From Arthrobacter sp. StoSoilB19 (GTDB lineage: Bacteria > Actinomycetota > Actinomycetes > Actinomycetales > Micrococcaceae), in NCBI RefSeq assembly GCF_019977275.1, contig NZ_AP024650.1, positions 1,364,001-1,428,000 of the forward strand: a stretch of DNA of 64,000 bases, in the 5' to 3' direction. Positions 26,133 through 34,435 of the stretch are shown here, piece by piece (position 1 is the first letter of the stretch; each line of letters starts with the position of its first letter). The translations under genes were made by a program, and so were the position numbers. Below the pieces are notes generated by a model. It ran no database searches. It was not told the origin of the DNA and saw only the letters and a program-made list of their open reading frames with translations.

Positions 26133-27299
26133 TTAGACGCGGATCCGGTACCCGCGCTTGACTACCGTTTCAATGAGCTTTCCGTCCGGCAGTGACGAAC
26201 GCAGCCTGCTGACCGTCATATCCAGTGCGTGCACGGAACCCCGGAGTTCCAGCAGGTCGGAGAGGGATTCACGGGACAGGACAGCGCCGCCGGCACCCAG
26301 CAGGGCGCGCAGGAGCAGCAGGGGAGCGGGTGCCAGTTCCACCGCCTGGCCGTCGATCCGCAGGCTGCGGCCGCGAAGCTCGATGTTCCCGGAGCGGGTG
26401 TCCAGCCGCCGGACATGGTTCAGGGCCAGATGCTCGCACACCAGCCGGATGAGGGCCCCCATGCGGAAACGTTCCGGGATGAGCGGCGTCACGCCCGCGT
26501 CCAGGAGTGGCTGTGCCGTCACGGGACCCACCACCGCGGTGGTGACGTTCAGCTTCAGGCTTTCCACCAGCTGCTTGTACAGGCCCATTTCGTGGGCGGT
26601 GCTCCACATCGCGTCCACGGCTGGGGCGCTGGTGAAGGTCAGGACGTCCAGGTTCCCGCTGCAGGCGGCCTCGATCAGGCGCGGCAGCCTGTCCTCGCCG
26701 TCGGGCTTAACCCACCGGTAGGGCGTGACGGTGAGGACCGTGGCGCCGGACATCCGCAGGCGTTCAATCTGGCGGACGTCGGTGTAGCCGTGCAGCTGCA
26801 TGGCGACGGTCTTGCCCCGGACGCCTTCGGTGAGCAGCATGTCCACCAGCGTGGCGGTGGTTTCGTCGCTGCTGATGCCGACGTCGGCAAGGCCGGCCGC
26901 GCGCACGGCACCGCGGGCTTTGGGCCCCCGGACGAACATGCGGCAGTTTCCCAGCGTTTCCAGCAGTTCGTCGCCGATCCCGAAGGAGTCAGCGGCCTCG
27001 CACCACCGGCGCATGCCGTAGGCGGTGGTGGCGATGCACAGGTCCGGCTTGGCGGCGATGATGGCCCGCGTGTCCTCGATGAGGCGCATGTCCTCCTGGA
27101 CGGGGGCGATCTTCAGCGCCGGCGCATGCAGCACTTCGGCACCCCGGCGCTCCAGGGCCTCGATCAGGTCGCGCGACCGCCGGTCCGAGGTGACGCCGAT
27201 GCGGAACCCTTCCAAGGGCGACTCCGCGGCATCGGTGGCTTCTTCGGCCTGCGTCGTCGGTGCGGCCTGGGCCGGTTCAGCCGGTGCAAGTGCAGTCAT
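26133..27299 (-). CDS. nnaR: Uroporphyrinogen-III synthase fused to a winged-helix domain (NnaR-type)
   Basis: 388 aa. A HemD-like synthase domain (about residues 30-280; FRIGVTSDRRSRDLIEALERRGAEV, later LTFTSAPAVDAMW) is followed by an OmpR/Trans_reg_C-type winged helix (IELRGRSLRIDGQAVELAPAPLLLLRALLGAGGAVLSRESLSDLL ... HALDMTVSRLRSSLPDGKLIETVVKRGYRIRV). This fusion is known in Streptomyces and Mycobacterium as NnaR, a coactivator with GlnR of nitrate and nitrite genes. The start is the ATG at 27299 (AAAGGA site); an ATG at 27317 overlaps the cobA stop. Operon nirB-cobA-nnaR. It may serve in siroheme synthesis, regulation or both. Confidence 0.88.
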   Translation of the reverse strand: MTALAPAEPAQAAPTTQAEEATDAAESPLEGFRIGVTSDRRSRDLIEALERRGAEVLHAPALKIAPVQEDMRLIEDTRAIIAAKPDLCIATTAYGMRRWCEAADSFGIGDELLETLGNCRMFVRGPKARGAVRAAGLADVGISSDETTATLVDMLLTEGVRGKTVAMQLHGYTDVRQIERLRMSGATVLTVTPYRWVKPDGEDRLPRLIEAACSGNLDVLTFTSAPAVDAMWSTAHEMGLYKQLVESLKLNVTTAVVGPVTAQPLLDAGVTPLIPERFRMGALIRLVCEHLALNHVRRLDTRSGNIELRGRSLRIDGQAVELAPAPLLLLRALLGAGGAVLSRESLSDLLELRGSVHALDMTVSRLRSSLPDGKLIETVVKRGYRIRV

Positions 27300-27313
27300 G
27301 GGGGTCAATCCTT

Positions 27314-28345
27314 TCATGATCCCAGCAGCGAGGCCGCCAGCCTGTCCAGGTCTGCGGCGGCACCGGCGTGGTCACGGTTCGCTTCAGCCACCCGCACCAC
27401 CTCGCCGATGACCAGCACTGCCGGGTTGCTGCAGCCGGCAGCGGCGGAGGTGATGGTGCCGAGGTCAGCGATGGTGGTGCGCTGGCCGGGCCGGTAGCCC
27501 CGCTCCACCACGGCCATGGGCATGTCCGGGCGCATCCCGGCGCGGCGCAGGCCTGCCGCCAGCTGGTGGAGGGTGCCGATGCCCATGAGCACCACAATGG
27601 TGCCGCCCAGACCGGCCAGGTGGTGGTGCTCCTTCTCCGTCAGCGGCGCGTGCCCGGAGACCACGGTGAACATGTGGCTGACTTCGCGGTGGGTCACCGG
27701 GATGCCTGCTGCGGCCGGGACCGAGATGGCGCTGGTGACGCCGGAGATGACGTGCACTTTGACGCCAGCTGCCACGCAGGCGGCAACTTCCTCGCCGCCG
27801 CGGCCAAAGACGTAGGGGTCCCCGCCCTTGAGGCGGACCACGTTGTTGCCGGCAAGGGCACTTTCCACCATCAGCTTTTCGATGTCAGACTGGCTGACCT
27901 TGTGGTGGCCAGGCTTCTTTCCGACATCCACGAGTTCCGCGGAGGTCAGCCGCGGCAGTTCCTGGTACGGCGCCAGTCGGTCGTAGAACACGACGTCGGC
28001 ATCGCGGAGTGCCTTGACCGCCGCCACGGTGAGCAGGTCGCTCGTGCCGGGGCCGCCGCCCACCAGGGTGACGTGTCCGGCGGGTCCCGCAGCAGGCTCG
28101 GCCGCGACCGGGATGCCGGTCTTCCGGCAGCGGTCCAGGAAGGCGTCCCAGCCGGGCTGTCCGTCCTCGACGGCGGCGACCAGGAACAGCCGCTCCGGCA
28201 GGTGGACGAGCCGCGCCTCTTCGGGGCTGCCAAGGCGGTGCACGACGGCGCCCGCGGCTTGGTACCGCCGCACCGCCTGCCGCGCGGCGTCGGGGGCGCC
28301 GGCCACCAGGACGTTCCGGCCGGTGAGGTCGATACTGAGCTGCAT
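27314..28345 (-). CDS. cobA: Uroporphyrinogen-III C-methyltransferase (SUMT)
   Basis: Makes precorrin-2 from uroporphyrinogen III, the first step to siroheme, the NirB cofactor. 343 aa. The SUMT core is complete: VTLVGGGPGTSDLLTVAAVKAL, VFYDRLAP, VRLKGGDPYVFGRGGEE, VISGVTSAISVPAAAGIPVTHR. The first ~90 residues resemble a shortened precorrin-2 dehydrogenase domain whose nucleotide loop is degenerate (VLVAGAPDAARQAV), so only the methyltransferase is expected to work. The ATG is 2 nt after the nirB stop; the end overlaps a possible nnaR start. Confidence 0.93.
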   Translation of the reverse strand: MQLSIDLTGRNVLVAGAPDAARQAVRRYQAAGAVVHRLGSPEEARLVHLPERLFLVAAVEDGQPGWDAFLDRCRKTGIPVAAEPAAGPAGHVTLVGGGPGTSDLLTVAAVKALRDADVVFYDRLAPYQELPRLTSAELVDVGKKPGHHKVSQSDIEKLMVESALAGNNVVRLKGGDPYVFGRGGEEVAACVAAGVKVHVISGVTSAISVPAAAGIPVTHREVSHMFTVVSGHAPLTEKEHHHLAGLGGTIVVLMGIGTLHQLAAGLRRAGMRPDMPMAVVERGYRPGQRTTIADLGTITSAAAGCSNPAVLVIGEVVRVAEANRDHAGAAADLDRLAASLLGS

Positions 28346-28347
28346 GG

Positions 28348-30990
28348 CTATGCCTCGTTTCCAGGGGTTTCCGTGGTGGCGGAGCGGACCGGGATGGAAG
28401 CCCCGATCAGGACCTTGCCTTTTTCCTCCGGAGTGGCGGGGCGCATCTGGCCGCGCTCGTCCGGGACGAAGGTGATGGAGTCGTCCTTCTGGTCGGGGGC
28501 ATTGACGAAGGAGCGGAACCGGCGCAGGCGTTCGGGGTCCTTGAGGGTGTCTGCCCATTCATCCACGTACGTGTCCACGTGCTTGGCCATGGCGGCCTCA
28601 AGGTCCTCGGCGATGCCCAGGGTGTCCTTCACCACCACGTCCTCAACGTGCTTGATGCCGCCGTCGAGCTCCTCCTGCCAGCGGGCCGTGCGCTGCAGGC
28701 GGTCCGCGGTGCGGATGTAGTACATGAAGTAGCGGTCGATGTACTTGATCAGGGTTTCGTCGTCCAGGTCCTTGGCCAGGAGCTGGGCGTGGGCCGGGGT
28801 GGCTCCGCCGTTGCCGCCCACGTACAGGTTCCAGCCGTCGGCCGTGGCGATCACGCCCACGTCCTTGCCGCGCGCCTCTGCGCATTCGCGGGCACAGCCG
28901 GAAACACCCATCTTGAGCTTGTGCGGGCTGCGCAGGCCGCGGTAGCGCAGTTCCAGCTTGATGGCCATGGCCACCGAATCCTGGACGCCGAAGCGGCACC
29001 AGGTGGAACCGACGCAGGACTTCACGGTCCGCAGGCTCTTGCCGTAGGCCTGGCCGGACTCGAAGCCGGCGTCCACCAGTTCCTTCCAGATCTCCGGCAG
29101 CTGCTCCAGCCGGGCGCCGAACATGTCGATGCGCTGGCCGCCGGTGATCTTGGTGTACAGGCCGTACTTCTCGGCCACGGCCGCAATGACGCCCAGCTTC
29201 TTGGGGGTGATCTCACCGCCGGCGATGCGGGGGACCACCGAGTAGGTGCCGTCCTTCTGCATGTTAGCCAGGGCGCGGTCGTTGGTGTCCTGCAGGGTGC
29301 CGCGGCCGGCGTCCAGGACGTAGGCGCTGTTCTGGCTGGCCAGGATGTTGGCGATCGTCGGCTTGCAGATGTCGCAGCCGGCGCCGGTGCCGTACTTGGC
29401 CATGATCTCTTCGAAGGAGGTCAGCCCCAGGACGCGGATGGCGTCGAACAGTTCCTGGCGGGACAGTTCGATATGCTCGCAGAGGGCCTTGGAGACCTCC
29501 ACACCGGACTTGGTCAGCTCGGTTTCCAGCAGCTTCTTCAGCATGGGGACGCAGGAGCCGCACTGGGTGCCGGCCCGGGTGCAGCCCTTCAACTCGCCCA
29601 GTTCCTGGACCGGGGCGTTGCCCTCGCAGGCGCCGCAGGCGTTGATGGTGTCACGGATGGTTCCGGCCGTGACGTTGTTGCAGGAGCACAGCGTGGCGTC
29701 ATCCGGCAGTTCGGTCTCCGGCGCCTCGCCACCGCCGGCCGCGCTCAGGAAGGCGCCCGGTTCGGCCGGGAGCTCGCGGCCCAGGAGCGGGCGCAGGCTC
29801 ATGTAAGGGGAGGCATCGCCGACGAAGATGCCGCCCAGGAGGGTCTTGGCGTCATCCGTGGTCACGATCTTCTGGTAGACGCCGCGGGCCGGGTCGGCAT
29901 AGACGATTTCCAGGGCGTGCTCGGTCTTGGCGAACGCGTCACCGAAGCTGGCCACGTCCACACCGGACAGCTTGAGCTTGGTGGCGGTGTCGAAGCCCGG
30001 GAAGGTGGCATCCCCACCGTGCAGCCGGTCGGCCACGATCTCCGCCATGGTGTTGGCCGGCGCCACCAGGCCCAGGCACATGCCGCCGTAGTTGGCCACT
30101 TCACCGATGGCCCAGATGCCGGGCACTTCGGTTTCGCAGTAGTCGTTGATGACCACGCCGCCGCGGGGACCCAGGCTGAATACCTGTTCCTCGCCCTCGG
30201 CGGCGCGGAAGAGTTCATCGCGGGGACGGACGCCGATGGCGACGATCACGATGTCGGCGTCGATGACGCGGCCGTCGGCCATCAGCACCCCGGTGACCTG
30301 GCCGTCGTCGTCGGAAAGTACCTCCGAGGGAAAGACCCCGCCGTGGACTTCGAAACCCTTGGATTTGATGAGCCTGCCCATGGCCTGGCCCGCGCCCTCG
30401 TCGAGCTGGGTGGCCATCAGCCACTGGGAACCGTCGATGACGATCGGGTTGGCGCCGAGCTGCTCGGTGCCGGCAGCTGACTCGAGGCCCAGGAGCCCGC
30501 CGCCGATAGTGACGGCGTTGACCTTGCGGCCGAGCTTCTCCGTGAGCTCCGCGATGGCCTTGTTGATGGCCCAGACGTCTTCAAGCGTGCGGTAGACGTG
30601 CGTGTGCTCCGCGCCGGGGATGGGCAGGCGGGCCGCATTCGAGCCGGTGGCGACCACGAGTTCGTCGTAGGGGTAGCTGTTGCCGGCGGCGGTTTCCACC
30701 GTCTTCGCTTCGGCGTTGATCTTTACGACGCGCTCGCCGGTCTTCAGGTCCAGGCCGGCGTGGTCCCACATGGACGCCGTGCCGAGCGTCAGGTCGACGT
30801 CGTTGTCGGTGAGGGCTTTGGACAGCGCCACCCGGTCATAGGGGAGGTGGACTTCCTCGGTGAGGACCGTGACATGCCAGCCATCGAGGCCGCGGGCATG
30901 CATTGCGTCCGCAAAACGGTGGGCCGCGGGGCCGCCGCCGGCGACGACGATGCGGCGCGGAGTCTCTGTGCTTGAAGTCTGTTCGGTCAC
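28348..30990 (-). CDS. nirB: Nitrite reductase (NAD(P)H) large subunit
   Basis: Cytoplasmic assimilatory nitrite-to-ammonium reductase. 880 aa. An N-terminal FAD/NAD domain (IVVAGGGPAAHRFADAMH; ATGSNAARLPIPG; VTIGGGLLGLESA) is followed by a BFD-type [2Fe-2S] domain (CSCNNVTAG ... CTRAGTQCGSC) and a sulfite/nitrite reductase C-terminus with siroheme/[4Fe-4S] ligands in SCVGSTWC (Cx5C) and SGCAREC (Cx3C). The GTG at 30990 has an AAAGG site and gives the family N-terminus. An ATG at 31053 would add 21 residues without a ribosome site. First gene of nirB-cobA-nnaR; its small subunit nirD is divergent instead of downstream. Confidence 0.95.
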   Translation of the reverse strand: MTEQTSSTETPRRIVVAGGGPAAHRFADAMHARGLDGWHVTVLTEEVHLPYDRVALSKALTDNDVDLTLGTASMWDHAGLDLKTGERVVKINAEAKTVETAAGNSYPYDELVVATGSNAARLPIPGAEHTHVYRTLEDVWAINKAIAELTEKLGRKVNAVTIGGGLLGLESAAGTEQLGANPIVIDGSQWLMATQLDEGAGQAMGRLIKSKGFEVHGGVFPSEVLSDDDGQVTGVLMADGRVIDADIVIVAIGVRPRDELFRAAEGEEQVFSLGPRGGVVINDYCETEVPGIWAIGEVANYGGMCLGLVAPANTMAEIVADRLHGGDATFPGFDTATKLKLSGVDVASFGDAFAKTEHALEIVYADPARGVYQKIVTTDDAKTLLGGIFVGDASPYMSLRPLLGRELPAEPGAFLSAAGGGEAPETELPDDATLCSCNNVTAGTIRDTINACGACEGNAPVQELGELKGCTRAGTQCGSCVPMLKKLLETELTKSGVEVSKALCEHIELSRQELFDAIRVLGLTSFEEIMAKYGTGAGCDICKPTIANILASQNSAYVLDAGRGTLQDTNDRALANMQKDGTYSVVPRIAGGEITPKKLGVIAAVAEKYGLYTKITGGQRIDMFGARLEQLPEIWKELVDAGFESGQAYGKSLRTVKSCVGSTWCRFGVQDSVAMAIKLELRYRGLRSPHKLKMGVSGCARECAEARGKDVGVIATADGWNLYVGGNGGATPAHAQLLAKDLDDETLIKYIDRYFMYYIRTADRLQRTARWQEELDGGIKHVEDVVVKDTLGIAEDLEAAMAKHVDTYVDEWADTLKDPERLRRFRSFVNAPDQKDDSITFVPDERGQMRPATPEEKGKVLIGASIPVRSATTETPGNEA

Positions 30991-31071
30991 TGATGGGCCT
31001 TTCGCATGGGCCGCAGGCAGTTTTCCTGCAGCCTTCTCTGACGAGCTGTCCATCCAGACTAGGGAGACGCA

Positions 31072-31109
31072 GTTTCGCTTCAGTTTCCCATTTGTTTCGC
31101 CAACTTAAC
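31072..31109 (-). promoter_or_regulatory. GlnR-like box upstream of nirB
   Basis: Read on the minus strand: GTTAA-N6-GAAAC-N6-GAAAC-N6-GAAAC, every half-site 11 bp from the next (plus-strand GTTTC at 31072, 31083, 31094; TTAAC at 31105). The published GlnR box in Streptomyces and Mycobacterium is GTNAC-N6-GAAAC, often doubled. The site is 82-119 nt upstream of the nirB start and 150-190 nt upstream of nirD. Confidence 0.6.
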
Positions 31110-31262
31110 TTCTGCATCACGAGCGCATTTCCGGGCGGGTTAGGTCTCTTTTACGCGCCGGACACATTCACCGCACCCCGTTGAAACACCCGGACCCTAG
31201 CGTTGGAAACGGCCGCAAAAGCAGCCGTGCAAGGACAACAGGCACAGGGAAAGGAGCCGGAC

Positions 31263-31643
31263 ATGACGGCAACACTGGAACTTGGGGCGCTCGCCGCCGA
31301 ATCTGACATCGCTGGATTCCACACCGGCTGGCACCGTGTCTGCGCGGTGGAGGACCTCGAACCAGCCTGGGGCGAGGCCGCACTGGTGGCAGGCCGGCAG
31401 GTGGCGCTGTTCCGCACCGGCCCCAGTGAAGTCTTCGCCGTGGCACACGAGGACCCGGCCACCGGAGCCCACGTCATGGCGCGCGGCATCCTGGGCTCAA
31501 AGGGGACGCGGCCCACCATCGCCTCCCCCCTGCACAAGGAGGTCTACGACCTTGAGACCGGCGAATGCTTCACCACACCGGGCCTGCGCCTGGCAGCATT
31601 CAGCACCCGGGTCACCGACGGCATCGTCGAGGTGCAGCTGTAA
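31263..31643 (+). CDS. nirD: Nitrite reductase (NAD(P)H) small subunit
   Basis: 126 aa Rieske-fold small subunit that assembles with NirB. The fold pattern WHRVCAVEDLEPAWGEAALVAGRQVALFR ... VFAVAHEDPATGAHVMARGILGSKGTRPTIASPLHKEVYDLETGECF matches NirD; the Rieske Cys-His ligands are absent, which is normal for this family. The ATG at 31263 has AAAGGAG upstream. It is transcribed away from nirB across a 272-nt shared control region. Confidence 0.93.
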   Translation: MTATLELGALAAESDIAGFHTGWHRVCAVEDLEPAWGEAALVAGRQVALFRTGPSEVFAVAHEDPATGAHVMARGILGSKGTRPTIASPLHKEVYDLETGECFTTPGLRLAAFSTRVTDGIVEVQL

Positions 31644-31660
31644 CACCCGCACCCCTTATG

Positions 31661-31691
31661 GGGCGCCGGGCCTTCAGTGGCCCAGGCGCCC
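31661..31691. terminator. Hairpin terminator between nirD and the phosphomutase gene
   Basis: GGGCGCCGGGCC (31661-31672) pairs with GGCCC-A-GGCGCCC (31679-31691, one bulged A) around TTCAGT and is followed by TTTGGTGTTT. It serves convergent gene ends. Confidence 0.75.
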
Positions 31692-31713
31692 TTTGGTGTT
31701 TAACCGGCAGTTC

Positions 31714-33462
31714 CTACAGGCCCAGCGCTTCGCTGACGTCGTGCAGGACCTCGTCCAGCGAGGCACGCGCGGCCTGGCGCGCTGCCGGCAGTTCCGCGGC
31801 GGACCCCACCTGGTGGATCACCTCGAGGTAGCACTTGAGCTTGGGCTCGGTGCCGCTGGGCCGGATGATGACACGGGTCAGGTTTCGGGTGATGTAGAGC
31901 AGCCCTTCGGTGGGCGGCAGGTGCGCGCTGCCTTCAGCCAGGTCCGTGAAGACCTCCACAGCGGACTGTCCGAACGATTCCGGCGGCGAAACCCGCAGGC
32001 GGTTCATCATGGCGTCCAGGAGTCCCAGGTCCGCAACCCTGATGCTTAGCTGGTCGCTGGCGTGCAGGCCGTGCTGGAGGTACAGCTCATCCAGGGTGTC
32101 GAAGACCGTCTTGCCTGCGGCCTTGGCCGCTGCCGCGAGTTCGGCGATCAGGACGGCGGCGGAAATGCCGTCCTTGTCCTTCACCAGCTCCGGGGCAACG
32201 CAGTACCCCAGCGCCTCCTCGTAGCCGTAGACAAGCCCGGGAACCCGGGAGATCCACTTGAACCCGGTCAGTGTTTCCTCATGGGCGAAGCCGGCCGCGG
32301 CGGCGATGCGGGCCAGCAGCCGTGAGGAAACGATCGAATTGGCGAAGACGCCCCGGCCGTCAGCGTCCGCGCCGGCGGTGCCGTCCGCGAGCCGGGCCAC
32401 CATGTGGGCGCCCAGCAGGGAACCCACTTCGTCGCCCCGGAGCATCCGCCAGGCGCCCGTATCGGGATCCTTTGCCGCCACGGCTGCCCTGTCGGCGTCG
32501 GGATCATTGGCGATCACGAGGTCGGCGTCCAGCTGCGCGGCCGCCTCGAGGGCCAGGTCCAGGGCGCCGGGTTCCTCCGGGTTGGGGAAACTTACGGTGG
32601 GAAAATCCGGGTCCGGTTCGGCCTGTTCAGCCACCACGGTGACATCTTTGAAACCTGCCGCTTCCAGGACGTCCAGCGCAGTCCCGCCGCCGACGCCGTG
32701 CAGCGGGGTGAGGACTATCCGCAGGTCCCGGGCGGGGAAGCGGTCCGCCATGGCCAGTGCCGCCGTCGCCCGCTCATACCCGGCTGCCAGCGAACCGTCC
32801 AGGACGGTCCAGCCGCCCTCTGCCAGCGTGATGGATTCCAGCGGCCCCACGGCGCTGATCCGGCCAGCGATTTCCGCGTCGTAGGGCGCCACGATCTGGG
32901 CGCCGTCGCCGTCTGCCGGCACGGCATGCCGTCCCAGGTACACCTTGTACCCGTTGTCCTGGGGCGGGTTGTGGCTGGCGGTGACCATGACGCCGCCGTC
33001 GCAGTCCAGGGCGCGGACGGCGTACGCCAGCAGGGGAGTGGGGAGGGGCGCCGGGAGCAGGAAGGCTTCGATGCCGGCCCCGGTGAAGATTGCCGCGGTT
33101 TCGGCCGCGAAGACATCCGAGTTATGCCGGGCGTCATACCCGACGACGGCGCGCGGGCGGGTGCCCGGAGCGGCCTTGGCTGCGGCGTCCCCCAGGAAGG
33201 CCGCGAGTCCCGCTGCGGCGCGGCGCACCACCACCCGGTTCATCCGGTTCGGCCCCGGGCCAAGGGCGGCGCGCAGCCCTGCCGTGCCGAACTGGAGCGT
33301 GCCGCGGAAGCTGTCTTCCAGTTCCTGCCGGGCCGCGGGATCGCCGTCCTCAACAAGGCGGACAAGCTCAAGGAGCAGCGCCTTCGTTGCGGGATCCGGG
33401 TCTTGGGCAGCCCATTCGCGGGCTTCGGTGAGCAGGCGAAGTTCGGCATCGGAAGACGTCAT
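31714..33462 (-). CDS. Phospho-sugar mutase (phosphoglucomutase/phosphopentomutase type)
   Basis: 582 aa, alpha-D-phosphohexomutase superfamily of the PgcA/PGM2 length class. The phosphoserine loop is VMVTASHNPPQDNGYKVYLG; the metal loop is in NDPDADRAAVAAKD; the sugar-binding loop GDEVGSLL and phosphate-binding RPSGTEPKLKCY are present. The next gene upstream is a purine nucleoside phosphorylase, so a role in converting ribose-1-phosphate, besides glucose-1-phosphate, is likely. The ATG at 33462 has TAGCGT seven nt before it and no ribosome site, which fits a leaderless transcript. Confidence 0.92.
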   Translation of the reverse strand: MTSSDAELRLLTEAREWAAQDPDPATKALLLELVRLVEDGDPAARQELEDSFRGTLQFGTAGLRAALGPGPNRMNRVVVRRAAAGLAAFLGDAAAKAAPGTRPRAVVGYDARHNSDVFAAETAAIFTGAGIEAFLLPAPLPTPLLAYAVRALDCDGGVMVTASHNPPQDNGYKVYLGRHAVPADGDGAQIVAPYDAEIAGRISAVGPLESITLAEGGWTVLDGSLAAGYERATAALAMADRFPARDLRIVLTPLHGVGGGTALDVLEAAGFKDVTVVAEQAEPDPDFPTVSFPNPEEPGALDLALEAAAQLDADLVIANDPDADRAAVAAKDPDTGAWRMLRGDEVGSLLGAHMVARLADGTAGADADGRGVFANSIVSSRLLARIAAAAGFAHEETLTGFKWISRVPGLVYGYEEALGYCVAPELVKDKDGISAAVLIAELAAAAKAAGKTVFDTLDELYLQHGLHASDQLSIRVADLGLLDAMMNRLRVSPPESFGQSAVEVFTDLAEGSAHLPPTEGLLYITRNLTRVIIRPSGTEPKLKCYLEVIHQVGSAAELPAARQAARASLDEVLHDVSEALGL

Positions 33463-33469
33463 GGGCCTA

Positions 33470-33475
33470 ACGCTA
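33470..33475 (-). promoter_or_regulatory. -10 element (TAGCGT) of the phosphomutase gene; leaderless start
   Basis: TAGCGT on the minus strand followed by 7 nt and the ATG at 33462. Confidence 0.55.
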
Positions 33476-33519
33476 TCGTCATTGCCCGTGCCCGTGACGC
33501 ACCCTGGGCGCCTGATCCG

Positions 33520-34338
33520 TTAGAGCCGGGCGATGATATCGGCCAGCAGCCTGGAGATGCGCGGGCCGGCTGCCTGGCCGGATTCGATGACTTCCTGGTG
33601 GCTGAGCGGCTGGGGGCTGATCCCGGCCGCGAGGTTGGTGACCAGCGAAATTCCGAACACTTCCATCCCGGAGTGCCGCCCGGCGATGGCTTCCAGCGCC
33701 GTGGACATGCCGATCAGATCGGCACCGATCCGCTTGGCGTACTGCACCTCGGCCGGTGTTTCGTAGTGCGGGCCGGGGAACTGTGCATACACGCCCTCGT
33801 CCAGGGTGGGGTCCACCTCGCGGGCCAGCCCGCGGATGCGCGGCGAGTACAGGTCGGTAAGGTCCACGAAGGTGGCGCCTTCCAGCGGTGAGGACGCGGT
33901 GAGGTTGATGTGGTCCTTGATCAGCACCGGGGTGCCGGGGGCCCAGTCCTCGTTGAGTCCGCCGCAGCCGTTGGTGAGGACCAGGGTGCTGCACCCGGCG
34001 GCCGCCGCGGTCCGGATTCCGTGGACCACTGCCCTGACGCCCTTGCCCTCGTAGTAGTGCGTGCGGGCGCCCAGGACCAGGGCGCGCTTTCCCGAGGGCG
34101 TCAGTATGGAGCGGATGGTGCCCACGTGGCCTTCCACGGCGGGGGCATGGAAGCCGGGGACTTCTTCGGCCGACACGGTGGCGGTGGTCTCGCCGATGAG
34201 GTCGGCGGCCTCGCCCCACCCGGAGCCGAGGACCAAGGCAGTGTCGTGCCGGTCCACGCCTGTCTCTTCGGCGATGTAGTCCGCTGCGGCGCGTGCGGCG
34301 GCAAACGGGTCCGTGTTCAGGAAGTCTGTTGTACTCAC
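33520..34338 (-). CDS. Purine nucleoside phosphorylase
   Basis: Phosphorolysis of purine (deoxy)nucleosides to base and (deoxy)ribose-1-phosphate. 272 aa, trimeric PNP type. Motifs: LVLGSGWGEAADLI, GARTHYYEGKG, VLTNGCGGLNEDW and FPGPHYETPAEVQY, with GMSTALEAIAGRHSGMEVFGISLVTNLAAG. The start is a GTG at 34338 with a -10-like TAACTT exactly 6 nt upstream, so it is probably leaderless. A TTGTAC-N6-GTACAA dyad covers the -10 and the start. Divergent from lpdA. Confidence 0.94.
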   Translation of the reverse strand: MSTTDFLNTDPFAAARAAADYIAEETGVDRHDTALVLGSGWGEAADLIGETTATVSAEEVPGFHAPAVEGHVGTIRSILTPSGKRALVLGARTHYYEGKGVRAVVHGIRTAAAAGCSTLVLTNGCGGLNEDWAPGTPVLIKDHINLTASSPLEGATFVDLTDLYSPRIRGLAREVDPTLDEGVYAQFPGPHYETPAEVQYAKRIGADLIGMSTALEAIAGRHSGMEVFGISLVTNLAAGISPQPLSHQEVIESGQAAGPRISRLLADIIARL

Positions 34339-34346
34339 CAGTACAA
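34329..34346. promoter_or_regulatory. Dyad TTGTAC-N6-GTACAA over the nucleoside phosphorylase start
   Basis: Exact 6-bp arms (34329-34334 and 34341-34346). It overlaps the predicted -10 (TAACTT, 34345-34350 on the minus strand) and the GTG start, an ideal repressor position. The regulator is unknown. Confidence 0.5.
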
Positions 34347-34435
34347 GTTATCGTGCCGCCCGTGTTGCCCCCGTCACGGCCGGCCCGGAGAGCGCCCTGT
34401 TTTCTTGGTGGTCAGCGGCAAATGGGCGAGAATGG

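Noticed and set aside
28579..30480. 633-codon plus-strand frame opposite nirB
   Set aside because: Shadow of nirB third-codon GC bias; no motif and no ribosome site.
34313..34435. Upstream extension of lpdA to 34313
   Set aside because: It overlaps the divergent nucleoside phosphorylase promoter and dyad, and the family sequence starts at MTVTTHPDF.
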